DNA of 64,000 bases from contig WRGY01000127.1 of assembly GCA_009786925.1 (NCBI GenBank), positions 62,001 through 126,000 on the forward strand. The letters run 5' to 3'. Origin of the DNA: Defluviitaleaceae bacterium. GTDB lineage: Bacteria; Bacillota; Clostridia; Lachnospirales; WQUN01. The position numbers and the translations under genes are program-made. This document shows, piece by piece, positions 26,922 through 35,712 of this stretch (within the stretch, counting starts at the first letter, position 1; every line of letters starts with the position of its first letter). The notes under the pieces were generated by a model. That model did not search any database. It saw nothing but the letters and a program-made list of their open reading frames with translations, and was not told the origin of the DNA.

Positions 26922-27851
26922 TTATTGTAATGCGTTTGCACCTGAAACAATTTCAGTTATTTCTTGGGTAATAATACTTTGACGTTGTCTGTTAAATTGA
27001 AGTGTCAATTTTTCAATGATGTCTCCTGCGTTTTTGGTTGCGGAATCCATACTTGTCATACGTGCAGCCTGCTCACATAACGCAGATGAAGCCATCGCCG
27101 CATAGATATACATGCTCAAATACCAAGGAATCACACTACGCAACACATTTTCCATGCCAGAGTCAAACTCAATCTCTCTATTAAGCGCAGATGCCGGATT
27201 CGAGTCGGGTTTCGCAAAAAAACCCAAATCTTCCCAGCTTTCACCATCTTCAATATCTACACCGACCACTCTGCGCATATAGTCGGGAGTAATAGGAAGA
27301 ACTTTTCTTACAATCGGCTCCAAAGACAAAACAGTAAAAAATTGGGTGTAGACCAAGTAAACCTCATCAATCTGCCCATCCTCATACATTTTCACCAATT
27401 TGTCGGCTACTTGCTTAGCTTCTGCAAGACTTGGCGTTTCCGAAGGAGACGGAACATCAACCAAATTACCATTACGGCGTTTGTAATAGTCACGTCCCTT
27501 GTTACCAAGAGGTAATATTACAGGGTTTGTTCCATTTTCTTTTACATGAGCAGCCAGAGCTTTACACGCATTAGAATTGTAACCACCGCATAGTCCACGA
27601 TTGCTTGTTATCAATACATATGCTGTATTTTTCACCTCGCGGGGTTTTACAAAAGGTTGCTCTAATGCACTCTCGTCGCTCACTGTCTTGTAAACGATGT
27701 CGAATGTATCCTGTACAGGTCGCCCGATGGCCGCTTTGTTATTACGCGCCCTTTGCAATTTGGAAGTCGCAACCAAATTCATAGCCTTGGTAATCTGTGA
27801 TATATTTTTTACAGTTAACCTTCTACGCTTAATTGCCTTCATTGATGGCAT
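26922..27851 (-). CDS. atpG: F-type ATP synthase gamma subunit
   Basis: 309 residues, the rotor shaft. The N-terminal helix is KAIKRRRLTVKNISQITKAMNLVATSKLQRAR. The ITSNRGLCGGYNSN segment is in the Rossmann-like part. The C-terminal helix is ASSALCEQAARMTSMDSATKNA, then LTLQFNRQRQSIITQEITEIV. It is slightly longer than the usual 285-290. AGGAGG precedes the ATG. Confidence 0.97.
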   Translation of the reverse strand: MPSMKAIKRRRLTVKNISQITKAMNLVATSKLQRARNNKAAIGRPVQDTFDIVYKTVSDESALEQPFVKPREVKNTAYVLITSNRGLCGGYNSNACKALAAHVKENGTNPVILPLGNKGRDYYKRRNGNLVDVPSPSETPSLAEAKQVADKLVKMYEDGQIDEVYLVYTQFFTVLSLEPIVRKVLPITPDYMRRVVGVDIEDGESWEDLGFFAKPDSNPASALNREIEFDSGMENVLRSVIPWYLSMYIYAAMASSALCEQAARMTSMDSATKNAGDIIEKLTLQFNRQRQSIITQEITEIVSGANALQ

Positions 27852-27867
27852 ACAAAGTCCTCCTCAT

Positions 27868-27890
27868 GAATAGGGGCTTAGCCCCTATTC
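27868..27890 (-). other. Perfect intercistronic hairpin between atpA and atpG
   Basis: GAATAGGGGC-TTA-GCCCCTATTC is a perfect 10-bp inverted repeat with a 3-nt loop, lying between the atpA stop and the atpG ribosome-binding site. It has no T run, so it is not a terminator. Weaker hairpins of the same style are in the atpH-atpA gap (GGCCGAAGGCC) and the atpG-atpD gap (GGGCATAGCCC). A role in mRNA processing or stability is inferred. Confidence 0.6.
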
Positions 27891-27918
27891 ATCCTCGCTA
27901 TGTCGAGTCGGGGCGGAT

Positions 27919-29463
27919 TTAAAGGGTCGCCTTAAATGCGGCAATCGCACTCTCAATCGCTTCGCCTAGCTCTTTACTTATTTGTTTTTCTACTCTAATT
28001 TTCTCCAAAATATCGCTGTGTTTGTCGAGAAAATATGCGATATACGCTTTTTCTGTTTCCTGTATATCTGCCGCAGCAATATCACTAAAATGTCTTTTTG
28101 TCACAGCATAGAAAATGAGTACCTGTTGCTCTACCGGCAAAGGCGCGTTTTGCGGCTGTTTCAAAATTTCTACTATACGACGACCTTGGTCAAGACGCTC
28201 TAACGTGTCTTTTGTCAAGTCAGAGCCAAATTGTGCAAAGGACTCCAACTCACGGAACTGTGCAAGTTCCAAACGCAACGGGCCGGCCAGTGATTTCATG
28301 GCCTTGATTTGTGCCGCACCACCTACACGCGATACGGATAAACCTGGGTTAATCGCAGGACGTATACCCTTGTTAAAAGATTCAGACTCAAGGAATATTT
28401 GTCCGTCTGTAATTGAAATTACGTTTGTTGGTATATATGCAGAAATGTCACCTGCTTGTGTCTCTATGACAGGCAGGGCGGTAAGTGTACCTCCGCCACG
28501 TTCTTTTGTTAAGCAAGCGGCTCTTTCCAACAGACGCGAATGCAGGTAGAAAACGTCACCTGGATAAGCCTCGCGTCCAGGTGGACGACGAAGCAGAAGA
28601 CTGAGTGCGCGATACGCTACAGCGTGTTTAGAAAGGTCATCATACACAACAAGAACATCACGACCTTCCTCCATCCACTCTTCACCAATGGCACAACCCG
28701 CATATGGCGCAATATACTGCATAGGTGCAGAGTCAGATGCATTCGCGCTCACTATACAAGTGTACTCCATCGCGCCTGCGTCTTCGAGAGTGCGCGCAAC
28801 ACGAGCTACCGTCGAAGCTTTTTGGCCTATTGCTACATACACACAGTATACTCTCGTGTCTTTTTCCCCAGCTTTTGGTGCGCCTATTTTCTTGTTAATA
28901 AGTGCTTGGTTGATAATTGTGTCTATTGCGATTGCTGTTTTTCCTGTTTGGCGGTCGCCAATAATCAACTCGCGTTGACCACGACCTATCGGAATCATCG
29001 CGTCAATCGCTTTTATTCCTGTTTGCATAGGAACGTTAACCTCTTGACGCTCAATAACACCAGGAGCTATACGCTCAACCACTCGTGTTTTTGTGGATTG
29101 CACGGGACCTTTATTGTCTACAGGCGCACCCGTAGGATCCACAACCCTGCCTAAAAGTGCATCACCCACAGGTACTTCCGCAATTCGTCCTGTACGCTTT
29201 ACGGGGTCCCCCTCACTCACATGGTCGTCCGCACCCAGCAATACCGCACCTATACTATCCTCGTCAAGGTTTAACGCAATTCCGAAAAGTTCACCGGGGA
29301 ACTCTAACAACTCACCGCTCATAGCATTGTTAAGTCCATAAACACGGGCGATACCATCGCCAACGTGAATTACGCTCCCCGCTTCGGCAACGTCCATTTT
29401 TGAGGAATAGGATTTTATCTGTTGCTTTATAATGGAGCTTACTTCATCAGGTTTGAGAATCAT
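27919..29463 (-). CDS. atpA: F-type ATP synthase alpha subunit
   Basis: 514 residues. The N-terminal beta-barrel has [26 protein letters not shown]. The nucleotide-binding P-loop is GDRQTGKTA. The subunit-interface arginine region is [16 protein letters not shown]. Non-catalytic nucleotide-binding subunit of the alpha3-beta3 head. The ATG at 29463 follows AGGGGAG. Confidence 0.98.
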   Translation of the reverse strand: MILKPDEVSSIIKQQIKSYSSKMDVAEAGSVIHVGDGIARVYGLNNAMSGELLEFPGELFGIALNLDEDSIGAVLLGADDHVSEGDPVKRTGRIAEVPVGDALLGRVVDPTGAPVDNKGPVQSTKTRVVERIAPGVIERQEVNVPMQTGIKAIDAMIPIGRGQRELIIGDRQTGKTAIAIDTIINQALINKKIGAPKAGEKDTRVYCVYVAIGQKASTVARVARTLEDAGAMEYTCIVSANASDSAPMQYIAPYAGCAIGEEWMEEGRDVLVVYDDLSKHAVAYRALSLLLRRPPGREAYPGDVFYLHSRLLERAACLTKERGGGTLTALPVIETQAGDISAYIPTNVISITDGQIFLESESFNKGIRPAINPGLSVSRVGGAAQIKAMKSLAGPLRLELAQFRELESFAQFGSDLTKDTLERLDQGRRIVEILKQPQNAPLPVEQQVLIFYAVTKRHFSDIAAADIQETEKAYIAYFLDKHSDILEKIRVEKQISKELGEAIESAIAAFKATL

Positions 29464-29501
29464 TCGCCGGCTCCCCTTTTATTTGGCCTTCGGCCGTCTA
29501 T

Positions 29502-30026
29502 TTACTTAAAGGATTCTTTCATACTTTTAAGCATGGTTTTCACGGTACGGTCTAAAAAATAGCCGTCAACGTGTACACTTATACCTGCTATCACAGATGT
29601 ATCAACTATTACAGTAACATCCACCGTCTTATTGAGCTTCTTGGCGAGCAGTGCCGTTAGCTGCTCGGCTTGTGTATCTGACAATGGTACAGCAGACACT
29701 ATCCTTGCAGTAGTTTGTCGTTGGTGTGTCTTTATCATATCCACAAGCTTCTGAAGTGCAGGTAAAAGATAAGCTTCACGGTTTTTTGTGACACATAACC
29801 GCATAAAGCCAAGGAGGTCTTGGTGTACATGGTCACCAAAGGCTTTTTGCAAAAATGCAAATTTCTCTTCGGAAGATATGCGAGGGTGGGTCAACACACG
29901 TTGTGCATCTTCGTCAACTATGTTGTCTACCACCAACTGCGCTTGTTCCAAATAATCGTTTAACAAACCGCTTTCCTGAGAAATATCAAACAAAGCGGAA
30001 GCGTAACGGATTCCAAGGTCTGCCAT
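29502..30026 (-). CDS. atpH: F-type ATP synthase delta subunit
   Basis: 174 residues, usual length. The N-terminal helical bundle is IRYASALFDISQESGLLNDYLEQ. The C-terminal region, DVTVIVDTSVIAGISVHVDGYFLDRTVKTMLKSMK, matches the conserved OSCP/delta end. It joins the peripheral stalk b subunits to the top of the alpha3-beta3 head. GGAGG is 8 nt before the ATG; it starts about 12 nt after atpF. Confidence 0.95.
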   Translation of the reverse strand: MADLGIRYASALFDISQESGLLNDYLEQAQLVVDNIVDEDAQRVLTHPRISSEEKFAFLQKAFGDHVHQDLLGFMRLCVTKNREAYLLPALQKLVDMIKTHQRQTTARIVSAVPLSDTQAEQLTALLAKKLNKTVDVTVIVDTSVIAGISVHVDGYFLDRTVKTMLKSMKESFK

Positions 30027-30038
30027 GTTAAAGGCCTC

Positions 30039-30620
30039 CTAAACAGCCACTGTCTCCTTACTAAAAGCAGGTGTTGCTTCAAGCTCGGCAAGGGCTTCAG
30101 AAAATAACTTATCGTGAGCATTCTTATCTATGGTAGCAGAAATCAATTTTGCCGCCATATCAGTAGAGATATCAACGATTGCCTGATGTACCGCACCTTT
30201 GGTTTGCTCCAACTCGGTAGCGATGTCACGGCTTGCGCGTTCTTTTACATCTTGAGCCTCTGCTTTTGCAGTTTCAAGAATCTGGTCGCGCTTTTCGCCA
30301 GCTTGTTTGCGCGCCTCGTCAAGAATCGCGTTGCGCTCAACTTCAATATCTTTTACTTTCTGCTCATACTGTGTTTTCAGTTCTTCCGCTGTCGCTTTGT
30401 TTTGTGCGGCATCTTTTATATCACCCTCTACGCGGTCTGCGCGAGCCTGCAGAACTCTCCTTACTGGCTTATAAAGCAAATATGTTAGGAGTGCAGCGGT
30501 AATTAAAAAGTTTAGCAGGTTAGGCAACATATCCACGAACATTTGTAAATCCATGTCCAAGAGTGGCCTATAACGATTTGCAGTAAGAATAAATAAGAAT
30601 TGAGGATTCAATTGAACCAT
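30039..30620 (-). CDS. atpF: F-type ATP synthase b subunit
   Basis: Up to 193 residues. One membrane helix (LLNFLITAALLTYLLYKPV) is followed by a long charged coiled coil that forms the peripheral stalk. The start is uncertain: the track ATG (30620) abuts GAGAGG with no spacing, a TTG at 30611 has better spacing from that GAGAGG, and homology alone would favour DLQMFVDMLPN near 30554. It is placed between atpE and atpH as usual. Confidence 0.93.
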   Translation of the reverse strand: MVQLNPQFLFILTANRYRPLLDMDLQMFVDMLPNLLNFLITAALLTYLLYKPVRRVLQARADRVEGDIKDAAQNKATAEELKTQYEQKVKDIEVERNAILDEARKQAGEKRDQILETAKAEAQDVKERASRDIATELEQTKGAVHQAIVDISTDMAAKLISATIDKNAHDKLFSEALAELEATPAFSKETVAV

Positions 30621-30630
30621 CCTCTCAATT

Positions 30631-30948
30631 TTAACCTAAAAATGGCAAGATTGCTGCGCCTATTTGTTGTGGCACTGACAGCACATCAAGATGAGCGTTG
30701 ATTAGCGGGTTTACGAAAATCAACAGGAAAGAAATTAACAGACCATAAACACCTGCTGTTTCTGCAAAACCACAACCGATAAACATCGTTGTAGAGATAG
30801 AACCCTTTGCTTCCGGTTGACGTGCAATTGCTGCTACGGCATTGGCGGCAACGTTACCTTGCCCGATTGAACAGAAAATACCGTTTAGTAGTGCAATTGC
30901 GGCAGCAATATGAGACATTGCTATGGCAAATGCCAAAGGATGATACAT
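30631..30948 (-). CDS. atpE: F-type ATP synthase c subunit, sodium-type ion site
   Basis: 105 residues, longer than the usual 75-90 because of a C-terminal extension (LDVLSVPQQIGAAILPFLG). Helix 1 has SIGQG and the polar loop is AIARQPEAKGSI. Helix 2 has FAETAGVYG with the ion-carrying glutamate. The Q of GQG, the ET pair and the Y four residues later correspond to the Q32/E65/S-or-T66/Y70 ligands of sodium-binding c rings such as Ilyobacter tartaricus. Sodium coupling is therefore likely but is inference. AGGAGG precedes the ATG. Confidence 0.94.
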   Translation of the reverse strand: MYHPLAFAIAMSHIAAAIALLNGIFCSIGQGNVAANAVAAIARQPEAKGSISTTMFIGCGFAETAGVYGLLISFLLIFVNPLINAHLDVLSVPQQIGAAILPFLG

Positions 30949-31006
30949 AGTAATTCCTCCTAAAAATTATTTATCTTAATCAGATGCCCACATCAAATAG
31001 TGGCTA

Positions 31007-31696
31007 TTAACTCTCCGCAGCTACGCCCACAAATGTAAGGCTAAGCACGGTGAAAATAACCGCCTGAAGGGCACCAGAAGCAAGATCGAAGTACATATGC
31101 AGTGCTACCGGTAAAACAAACTGTGCAATTATAGGCGCGATACCATAAAGCAATGACAAAAGTATCATACCACCCAAGATGTTACCAAACAAACGGAAGC
31201 TCAGTGAAATCGGCCTTGCAAGCTCACCCATAATATTTAATGGCGCGAACACAAACACCGGCTCTAAGAAAATACCCTTCAAATAAGCTTTTGGTCTGTG
31301 GCGTATGCCTGCGTACTGTATAAGGAAGAAAGTTGTAAGAGCCAATGGAAAAGTCATGCCCCAGTCAGCCGTAGGTGGACGCAAACCAGTTATACCTATC
31401 AAGTTTGAAATAACCAAAAAAGCAAACAAAGAGAAAAACCATGGGGCAAAATACGCTACCGTATCATTGGAATTACCCCTGAAAAATTTTCCCCATGCAT
31501 CTACGCACATCTCAATTACATTCTGCAAACCTGTTGGCCTATCCATAGGGTTCCATTTGTTTGATTTTATACGCACAACAACAGCAAGGATAAGAAGCAA
31601 ACCCATGACTATCCATGTGTTTCTTGTTGTTTCTGTAACCAAAAACTCAATTGTTTCATTGACTCTAAAACTGGCGAAGACACTTATATCAAACAT
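31007..31696 (-). CDS. atpB: F-type ATP synthase a subunit
   Basis: 229 residues, about five or six membrane helices. The conserved arginine segment is NIMGELARPISLSFRLFGNILGG, and the C-terminal half-channel helix is YFDLASGALQAVIFTVLSLTFVGVA. It forms the ion half-channels next to the c ring. Second membrane gene of the operon, following the atpI-like gene. Confidence 0.95.
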   Translation of the reverse strand: MFDISVFASFRVNETIEFLVTETTRNTWIVMGLLLILAVVVRIKSNKWNPMDRPTGLQNVIEMCVDAWGKFFRGNSNDTVAYFAPWFFSLFAFLVISNLIGITGLRPPTADWGMTFPLALTTFFLIQYAGIRHRPKAYLKGIFLEPVFVFAPLNIMGELARPISLSFRLFGNILGGMILLSLLYGIAPIIAQFVLPVALHMYFDLASGALQAVIFTVLSLTFVGVAAES

Positions 31697-31725
31697 AACT
31701 AAATTGCCCCCCCATTATCTCTTTT

Positions 31726-32319
31726 TTATTCGTCGGCCAAGCGTGTGTCGTCCTCTGCTGCGCCGATTGTGTTTAGTTCATCAATTGCATCCTTAACGGC
31801 ATCACTGCTTTTTGTAGATGCGACCAAGATTTCATCATTGTCTTTTAATGCATCTCTCAAGAAAAACCGCATGGAATGAGCAGCTACAGGAAACGCAAAT
31901 ATTCCGAAAAATGCACCCATAAAATTTACATACATGGGATTACCGGCTTCGTTTTGAACATTGGCATGGAAATACCCTGCAAGAAACAACACCACACCCG
32001 CAACTGCAAGTCGTAACAAATACTGACCTTTTAAGTACATGGCGGCCGAACGCTCTTCGCGCTTTAGTGAATTAATAACGGCACGCTTCATCAAAACAAT
32101 TTTTATGACATTAACCGTAAGTGCAAACAAAACTCCTACAGAAAAAGGTATTGTATCTGCGGTTGTAGCTCTTCCATTAACACCCAGTACAGTAGCCATC
32201 AGGGTAGTCTCGCCAGATATGGACGCGAATAAAAAATAACTAACAGCCGCAATTATCGCACTAAGAACAACAATAACAATTATCATCTTGCCAGCGACTG
32301 CATCCATGGAGTATTCCAT
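31726..32319 (-). CDS. atpI: AtpI-like membrane protein of the ATP synthase operon
   Basis: 197 residues with four hydrophobic helices (IIVIVVLSAIIAAVSYFLF, FSVGVLFALTVNVIKIVLM, LLRLAVAGVVLFLAGYF, FMGAFFGIFAFPVAAHSM). A hydrophilic tail, DAVKDAIDELNTIGAAEDDTRLADE, follows. The arrangement and position directly upstream of atpB fit the ATP synthase subunit I family, which helps assemble the c ring. The cytoplasmic tail is longer than in typical AtpI. Confidence 0.75.
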   Translation of the reverse strand: MEYSMDAVAGKMIIVIVVLSAIIAAVSYFLFASISGETTLMATVLGVNGRATTADTIPFSVGVLFALTVNVIKIVLMKRAVINSLKREERSAAMYLKGQYLLRLAVAGVVLFLAGYFHANVQNEAGNPMYVNFMGAFFGIFAFPVAAHSMRFFLRDALKDNDEILVASTKSSDAVKDAIDELNTIGAAEDDTRLADE

Positions 32320-32343
32320 TTACACGCCCCTAATGGTACTTTT

Positions 32344-32574
32344 TTAAAACTTTTTTGCTATATCAAACATCGACTTAAAAGCCGCCATACAACCGATAAT
32401 TGAAAAAACAATAACAAGCCAAGGGTCTGTACCAAACCTATTATCCAAAAACATCCCAAGCAAAACGCCCATCAACACACATACTGCCATGGTGACTGCT
32501 ATATGCGTCATATAACCTATAGCACGCGCGATATTTTTTCTGTCCTGCTTGGTAATTTTCGAATACTTTTCCAT
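32344..32574 (-). CDS. AtpZ/AtpI-type small membrane protein
   Basis: 76 residues from the ATG at 32574 (TAGGGAG upstream); the track start at 32634 adds an unlikely extension. A basic N-terminus is followed by two helices (AVTMAVCVLMGVLLGMFLDN, WLVIVFSIIGCMAAFKSMFDIAKKF). This is the AtpZ-like pattern found as the first gene of ATP synthase operons in Firmicutes, proposed to act with AtpI in magnesium/calcium transport or assembly. The 95-bp gap to sigF upstream shows no clear terminator. Confidence 0.75.
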   Translation of the reverse strand: MEKYSKITKQDRKNIARAIGYMTHIAVTMAVCVLMGVLLGMFLDNRFGTDPWLVIVFSIIGCMAAFKSMFDIAKKF

Positions 32575-32669
32575 ATGGCTCCCTATAGTCCCGCGACGGA
32601 CTTTAAAAAATTCAACAGGGCTATGATACCACATCTTTCAAATTGGTATATAAAGATTTTGTTAATTTT

Positions 32670-33395
32670 TTACGACTCATCAGCCAATGCATTTTTTAAT
32701 GACTGCAAGACTTTCTTCTCTATGCGCGAAACCTGCACCTGGGATACGCCAATTGCTTTTGCGACTTCCATCTGGGTTTTGTCTTGGAAATACCGCAAAA
32801 CTATCACTTGTCGTTCCTTTGGTTTTAGGCGTTCGATTAGCTGTTTTAGGGCAAGTATATTTATATTTTGGTCTTTATCCTCCATGTTTTGCGCGACTTT
32901 GTCTATAAGAAAGATTGGACTGCCATCGCCTTGGTAAATTGTAGCATGTAAAGATTCCACGTCCGTAGTCGCCTCGTTTGCAACGATTATTTCTTCTGCT
33001 GTGACACCTATTTCTGCTGCTAGTTCCCCAATAGTAGGTTGTCGTCCGTTTTTTGCAGTCAGCATTTCAGTGGCATACCGGGCTTTTGTCGCAAGTTCTT
33101 TCATGGGACGAGATACTTTTATTATACCGTCATCACGCAAGAAACGCTTTATTTCGCCAATTATCATGGGGATGGCATATGTGGAAAATTTCACATCAAA
33201 AGAAGAATCAAATTTTCGGATACATTTAAGAAGCCCTATCGCGCCAATTTGGAAAAGGTCGTCAGGCTCATAACCGCGCTTTGTAAATTTTTTTACGACA
33301 GACCATATAAGCCCGCTGTTTTCTTTTATCAGCCGCTCTGCCGCATCGTTGTCGCCTTCCTGGGCGCGAGCAATTAGTGCCAAAATTTCTGTCAT
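32670..33395 (-). CDS. sigF: RNA polymerase sporulation sigma factor SigF
   Basis: 241 residues of the sigma-70 group B/F/G type. Region 2 has GLIWSVVKKFTKRGYEPDDLFQIGAIGLLKCIRKFDSSFDVKFSTYAIPMIIGEIKRF. Region 3 has VSRPMKELA. Region 4 has KPKERQVIVLRYFQDKTQMEVAKAIGVSQVQVSRIEKKVL. First forespore-specific sigma factor. The ATG overlaps the spoIIAB stop (ATGA). Controlled post-translationally by SpoIIAB and SpoIIAA. Confidence 0.96.
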   Translation of the reverse strand: MTEILALIARAQEGDNDAAERLIKENSGLIWSVVKKFTKRGYEPDDLFQIGAIGLLKCIRKFDSSFDVKFSTYAIPMIIGEIKRFLRDDGIIKVSRPMKELATKARYATEMLTAKNGRQPTIGELAAEIGVTAEEIIVANEATTDVESLHATIYQGDGSPIFLIDKVAQNMEDKDQNINILALKQLIERLKPKERQVIVLRYFQDKTQMEVAKAIGVSQVQVSRIEKKVLQSLKNALADES

Positions 33396-33814
33396 TGCTG
33401 TTCCCCTAGTTCTTTTGCCAATGTTATTGTCGTGCCTTCGTCTTTTTTGGAACTAACTTCTACTTCATCCATAAACGACTCCATTACTGTAAAACCGAGA
33501 CCGGAACGTTCCATCTCCGGCTTTGTTGTAAAAAGCGGCTCCTTTGCGGCCTCTATGTCTTCGATACCTATACCGCGGTCACTTATTTGTGCTTTTATTT
33601 TTCTGTTATCGGACGAAAGGGTAAGCGTAACAAATTCGCCGTCACGCTTATCCCCATAGCCATGAATGATTGCATTTGTTACTGCTTCTGATACCGCTGT
33701 TTTAAACTCCGTAAGTTGCTCCAACGTCGGGTCAAACTTTGCTATAAATGTAGATGCAACAACTCGCGCCATTGCTACGTTTTCTGGCAAGGCTTCCATT
33801 TCCAATTTTATCAT
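33392..33814 (-). CDS. spoIIAB: Anti-sigma-F factor SpoIIAB
   Basis: 140 residues from the ATG at 33814, which overlaps the spoIIAA stop (TGATG). GHKL-type serine kinase and anti-sigma factor: the N box is EAVTNAIIHGYG, the G1 box SDRGIGIED, and the ATP lid region SGLGFTVMESFMDEVEV. It holds SigF inactive and phosphorylates SpoIIAA. Tight overlap with sigF downstream. Confidence 0.96.
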   Translation of the reverse strand: MIKLEMEALPENVAMARVVASTFIAKFDPTLEQLTEFKTAVSEAVTNAIIHGYGDKRDGEFVTLTLSSDNRKIKAQISDRGIGIEDIEAAKEPLFTTKPEMERSGLGFTVMESFMDEVEVSSKKDEGTTITLAKELGEQQ

Positions 33815-34155
33815 CACATGCTACCCCCATGCTTTTTTATTGCTTCTTCCAAGCTGTTTTCGTGTGTTATTATTTTTGCGAGACCCGACATGTTAAAAAG
33901 TTTCATCACTGCCTCACTCATATTTGAGAGTACAAGTTTTCCGCCCATGGATTCTGCCTTCTTGTAACGACCTATAAACATTCCGATTCCCGAAGAATCC
34001 ATGAATGTTACCTCCCCCATGTTAAATATAATGTGACGGCATGAAGATTTTTCGAAGGCCGAGTCTATCTGCACGCGCAATCTCTCTGCCGCGTGGTGGT
34101 CTATTTCGCCCATAAGCGCAACGACCAGGACTTTCCCTTTGATTTGTATATCCAT
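33814..34155 (-). CDS. spoIIAA: Anti-anti-sigma factor SpoIIAA
   Basis: 113 residues from the ATG at 34155 behind GGAGAAAG; the track start at 34338 is too long. STAS domain with GEIDHHAAERLR and the phosphorylatable serine in VTFMDSSGIGMFIGRYK. When dephosphorylated it releases SigF from SpoIIAB in the forespore. First gene of the spoIIA operon; I looked for a sigma-H promoter upstream and saw only weak similarity. Confidence 0.95.
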   Translation of the reverse strand: MDIQIKGKVLVVALMGEIDHHAAERLRVQIDSAFEKSSCRHIIFNMGEVTFMDSSGIGMFIGRYKKAESMGGKLVLSNMSEAVMKLFNMSGLAKIITHENSLEEAIKKHGGSM

Positions 34156-34220
34156 ACTTTCTCCTTCCAAAAAATGTAAATTACTCGTACTATAAATTAA
34201 AAATCTTTTGTGTGCAAGTG

Positions 34221-34282
34221 TTGATTTTTTATATGTTCTGGAATATAATACAAATAAATTGACAAAGTTTAAGATTTTGTCA
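34221..34282 (+). promoter_or_regulatory. Promoter plus downstream dyad of the FliD-like gene
   Basis: TTGATT (34221-34226), a 17-nt spacer and TATAAT (34244-34249). A perfect 7-bp dyad TGACAAA-N9-TTTGTCA follows at 34260-34282, overlapping or just after the predicted start of transcription, a position suited to a repressor. It lies in the shared 150-bp gap with the spoIIA operon. Confidence 0.55.
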
Positions 34283-34308
34283 CAAAACCATGGAGGGGGG
34301 AAGCAAAT

Positions 34309-35541
34309 ATGAACATTCGCATGATGGCACAAAGCCAACTAGCACAAGGCGGTTTTAACGTTAGCGGCCGTTCTAATATTTACGACTGGTCAAGAAACCT
34401 TAACAACCGCATTAATTCACCTGACAGGGAGTCAAATACTTCTGCTTCCAATGAAACAGTAGTAGCAGGAAACAACATTCAAAATGCACTTGATGCATTG
34501 CAAGGTGCAGGGGGCGCACTGACAGGACGCACATCCGACGCAGAAGTCGCCACCGTACGTGTGGACAACGACCGTTTGCTTGCCGCCACACCACCGCGTG
34601 ACATGAGAGTGGAAGTCCAGCAACTCGCCGCAGCACAAGCCAATGCGGGCGAAGCCCTGAATCACAATTATCGCTCTACAGGTACAGGCAATTTTACATT
34701 TGCCATAGAATCCTCTGACGGAAGAAACCATACGTTTAACATAAACATAGAAGCTTCCGACAGTAATGAGGATATACAACGTCGCATGGTAGAAGCAATT
34801 AACGCTCGCCGTGAATCTACGGGCGTAATGGCATCTGTTGCCTCTGAAGGCACAGGCGACAACCGCACAACAGCACTTACGCTGGAATCTACACTCACCG
34901 GCTCAAATAACCGCTTTACGGTAAGAGATGTACAAGGCGACCTTGCCGAAACAATGGGTGTAACCACCGTCAGCCGCCAAGGCCAGAACGCCGTATTTAC
35001 CGTTAATGGTGCGCAACATGTTTCTCAATCAAATGAAGTTGAACTCCAAAGAGGAGTACATCTTACATTACAAGGCGTAGGTGTAGGTGAAAACGGCACA
35101 GATATTACATTTGCACGCGGCTCACAAGAATCCGTTGCCGCCGCTACCAACTTAGTAAACGCATTAAATAACGCACTCGGCAGCATAAACACAAATGCGG
35201 GTCGCGGCAATCAACGCATGGTGTCTGACATCCAAGGCATGAACCGTACTTTCGCATCAGCCCTGCGCAATGTAGGTATAAATGTGGAAAGCAATGGCCG
35301 TCTGACCATTGACCAAGAGCGTTTGCAACGCGCCGCAGAAGATGGAAGCTTGGGTCGCATGTTTGACTCAAACAGCAATTCTGGATTTGCTGCACGCGCC
35401 GGCAGAATCGCCAACAATGCTTCTTCTGGCTCGTACAGGAACACCGACCGACCCGCACCCGTACAAGTTACCTCGCCTAACAATATGTTCGACTTTGGTA
35501 ACGCGGGCAACTCTTGGAACATGATGAGCTTATTTGTGTAA
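34309..35541 (+). CDS. Short FliD-like (flagellar filament cap) protein
   Basis: 410 residues. An N-terminal Asn/Ser-rich segment is followed by RVEVQQLAAAQANAGEAL, like the FliD N-terminal domain. A flagellin-hook IN motif follows (NFTFAIESSDGRNHTFNINIEASDSNEDIQRRMVEAINA), then a FliD C-domain-like stretch with LVNALNNALGSIN and GINVESNGRLTIDQERLQRA. The final coiled coil and C-terminal helix typical of FliD are absent; it ends MFDFGNAGNSWNMMSLFV. It may be a second, divergent cap or a hook-associated protein. Monocistronic, with its own promoter and strong terminator, and divergent from spoIIA rather than inside a flagellar operon. Confidence 0.7.
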   Translation: MNIRMMAQSQLAQGGFNVSGRSNIYDWSRNLNNRINSPDRESNTSASNETVVAGNNIQNALDALQGAGGALTGRTSDAEVATVRVDNDRLLAATPPRDMRVEVQQLAAAQANAGEALNHNYRSTGTGNFTFAIESSDGRNHTFNINIEASDSNEDIQRRMVEAINARRESTGVMASVASEGTGDNRTTALTLESTLTGSNNRFTVRDVQGDLAETMGVTTVSRQGQNAVFTVNGAQHVSQSNEVELQRGVHLTLQGVGVGENGTDITFARGSQESVAAATNLVNALNNALGSINTNAGRGNQRMVSDIQGMNRTFASALRNVGINVESNGRLTIDQERLQRAAEDGSLGRMFDSNSNSGFAARAGRIANNASSGSYRNTDRPAPVQVTSPNNMFDFGNAGNSWNMMSLFV

Positions 35542-35565
35542 AAATAATATTTTTTAATCAGAGTA

Positions 35566-35616
35566 ACGCGGGAGCTTGCTTTCGGATGACAATCCGAGCA
35601 GGCTCCCGCGTTTTTA
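35566..35616 (+). terminator. Strong intrinsic terminator after the FliD-like gene
   Basis: ACGCGGGAGC pairs with GCTCCCGCGT, with further pairing of CGGAT and ATCCG around a 4-nt loop, followed by TTTT. Confidence 0.9.
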
Positions 35617-35645
35617 GTTAATACATTTTGATAGTATAAGCTCGT

Positions 35646-35674
35646 TTGACTTCCCAAAACTGCCAAGTTATAAT
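35646..35674 (+). promoter_or_regulatory. Promoter of nrdD-nrdG
   Basis: TTGACT, a 17-nt spacer and a consensus TATAAT, ending about 38 bp before the nrdD start. No NrdR box was recognised. Confidence 0.75.
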
Positions 35675-35712
35675 TGTGACAAATGTTTGGAAAATGTCCG
35701 AGGAGGCGAAAA

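Noticed and set aside
34156-34308. Sigma-H promoter and Spo0A box for spoIIA
   Set aside because: Only weak similarity to the -35/-10 and no clear TGTCGAA box could be seen, so it is not listed as a feature.
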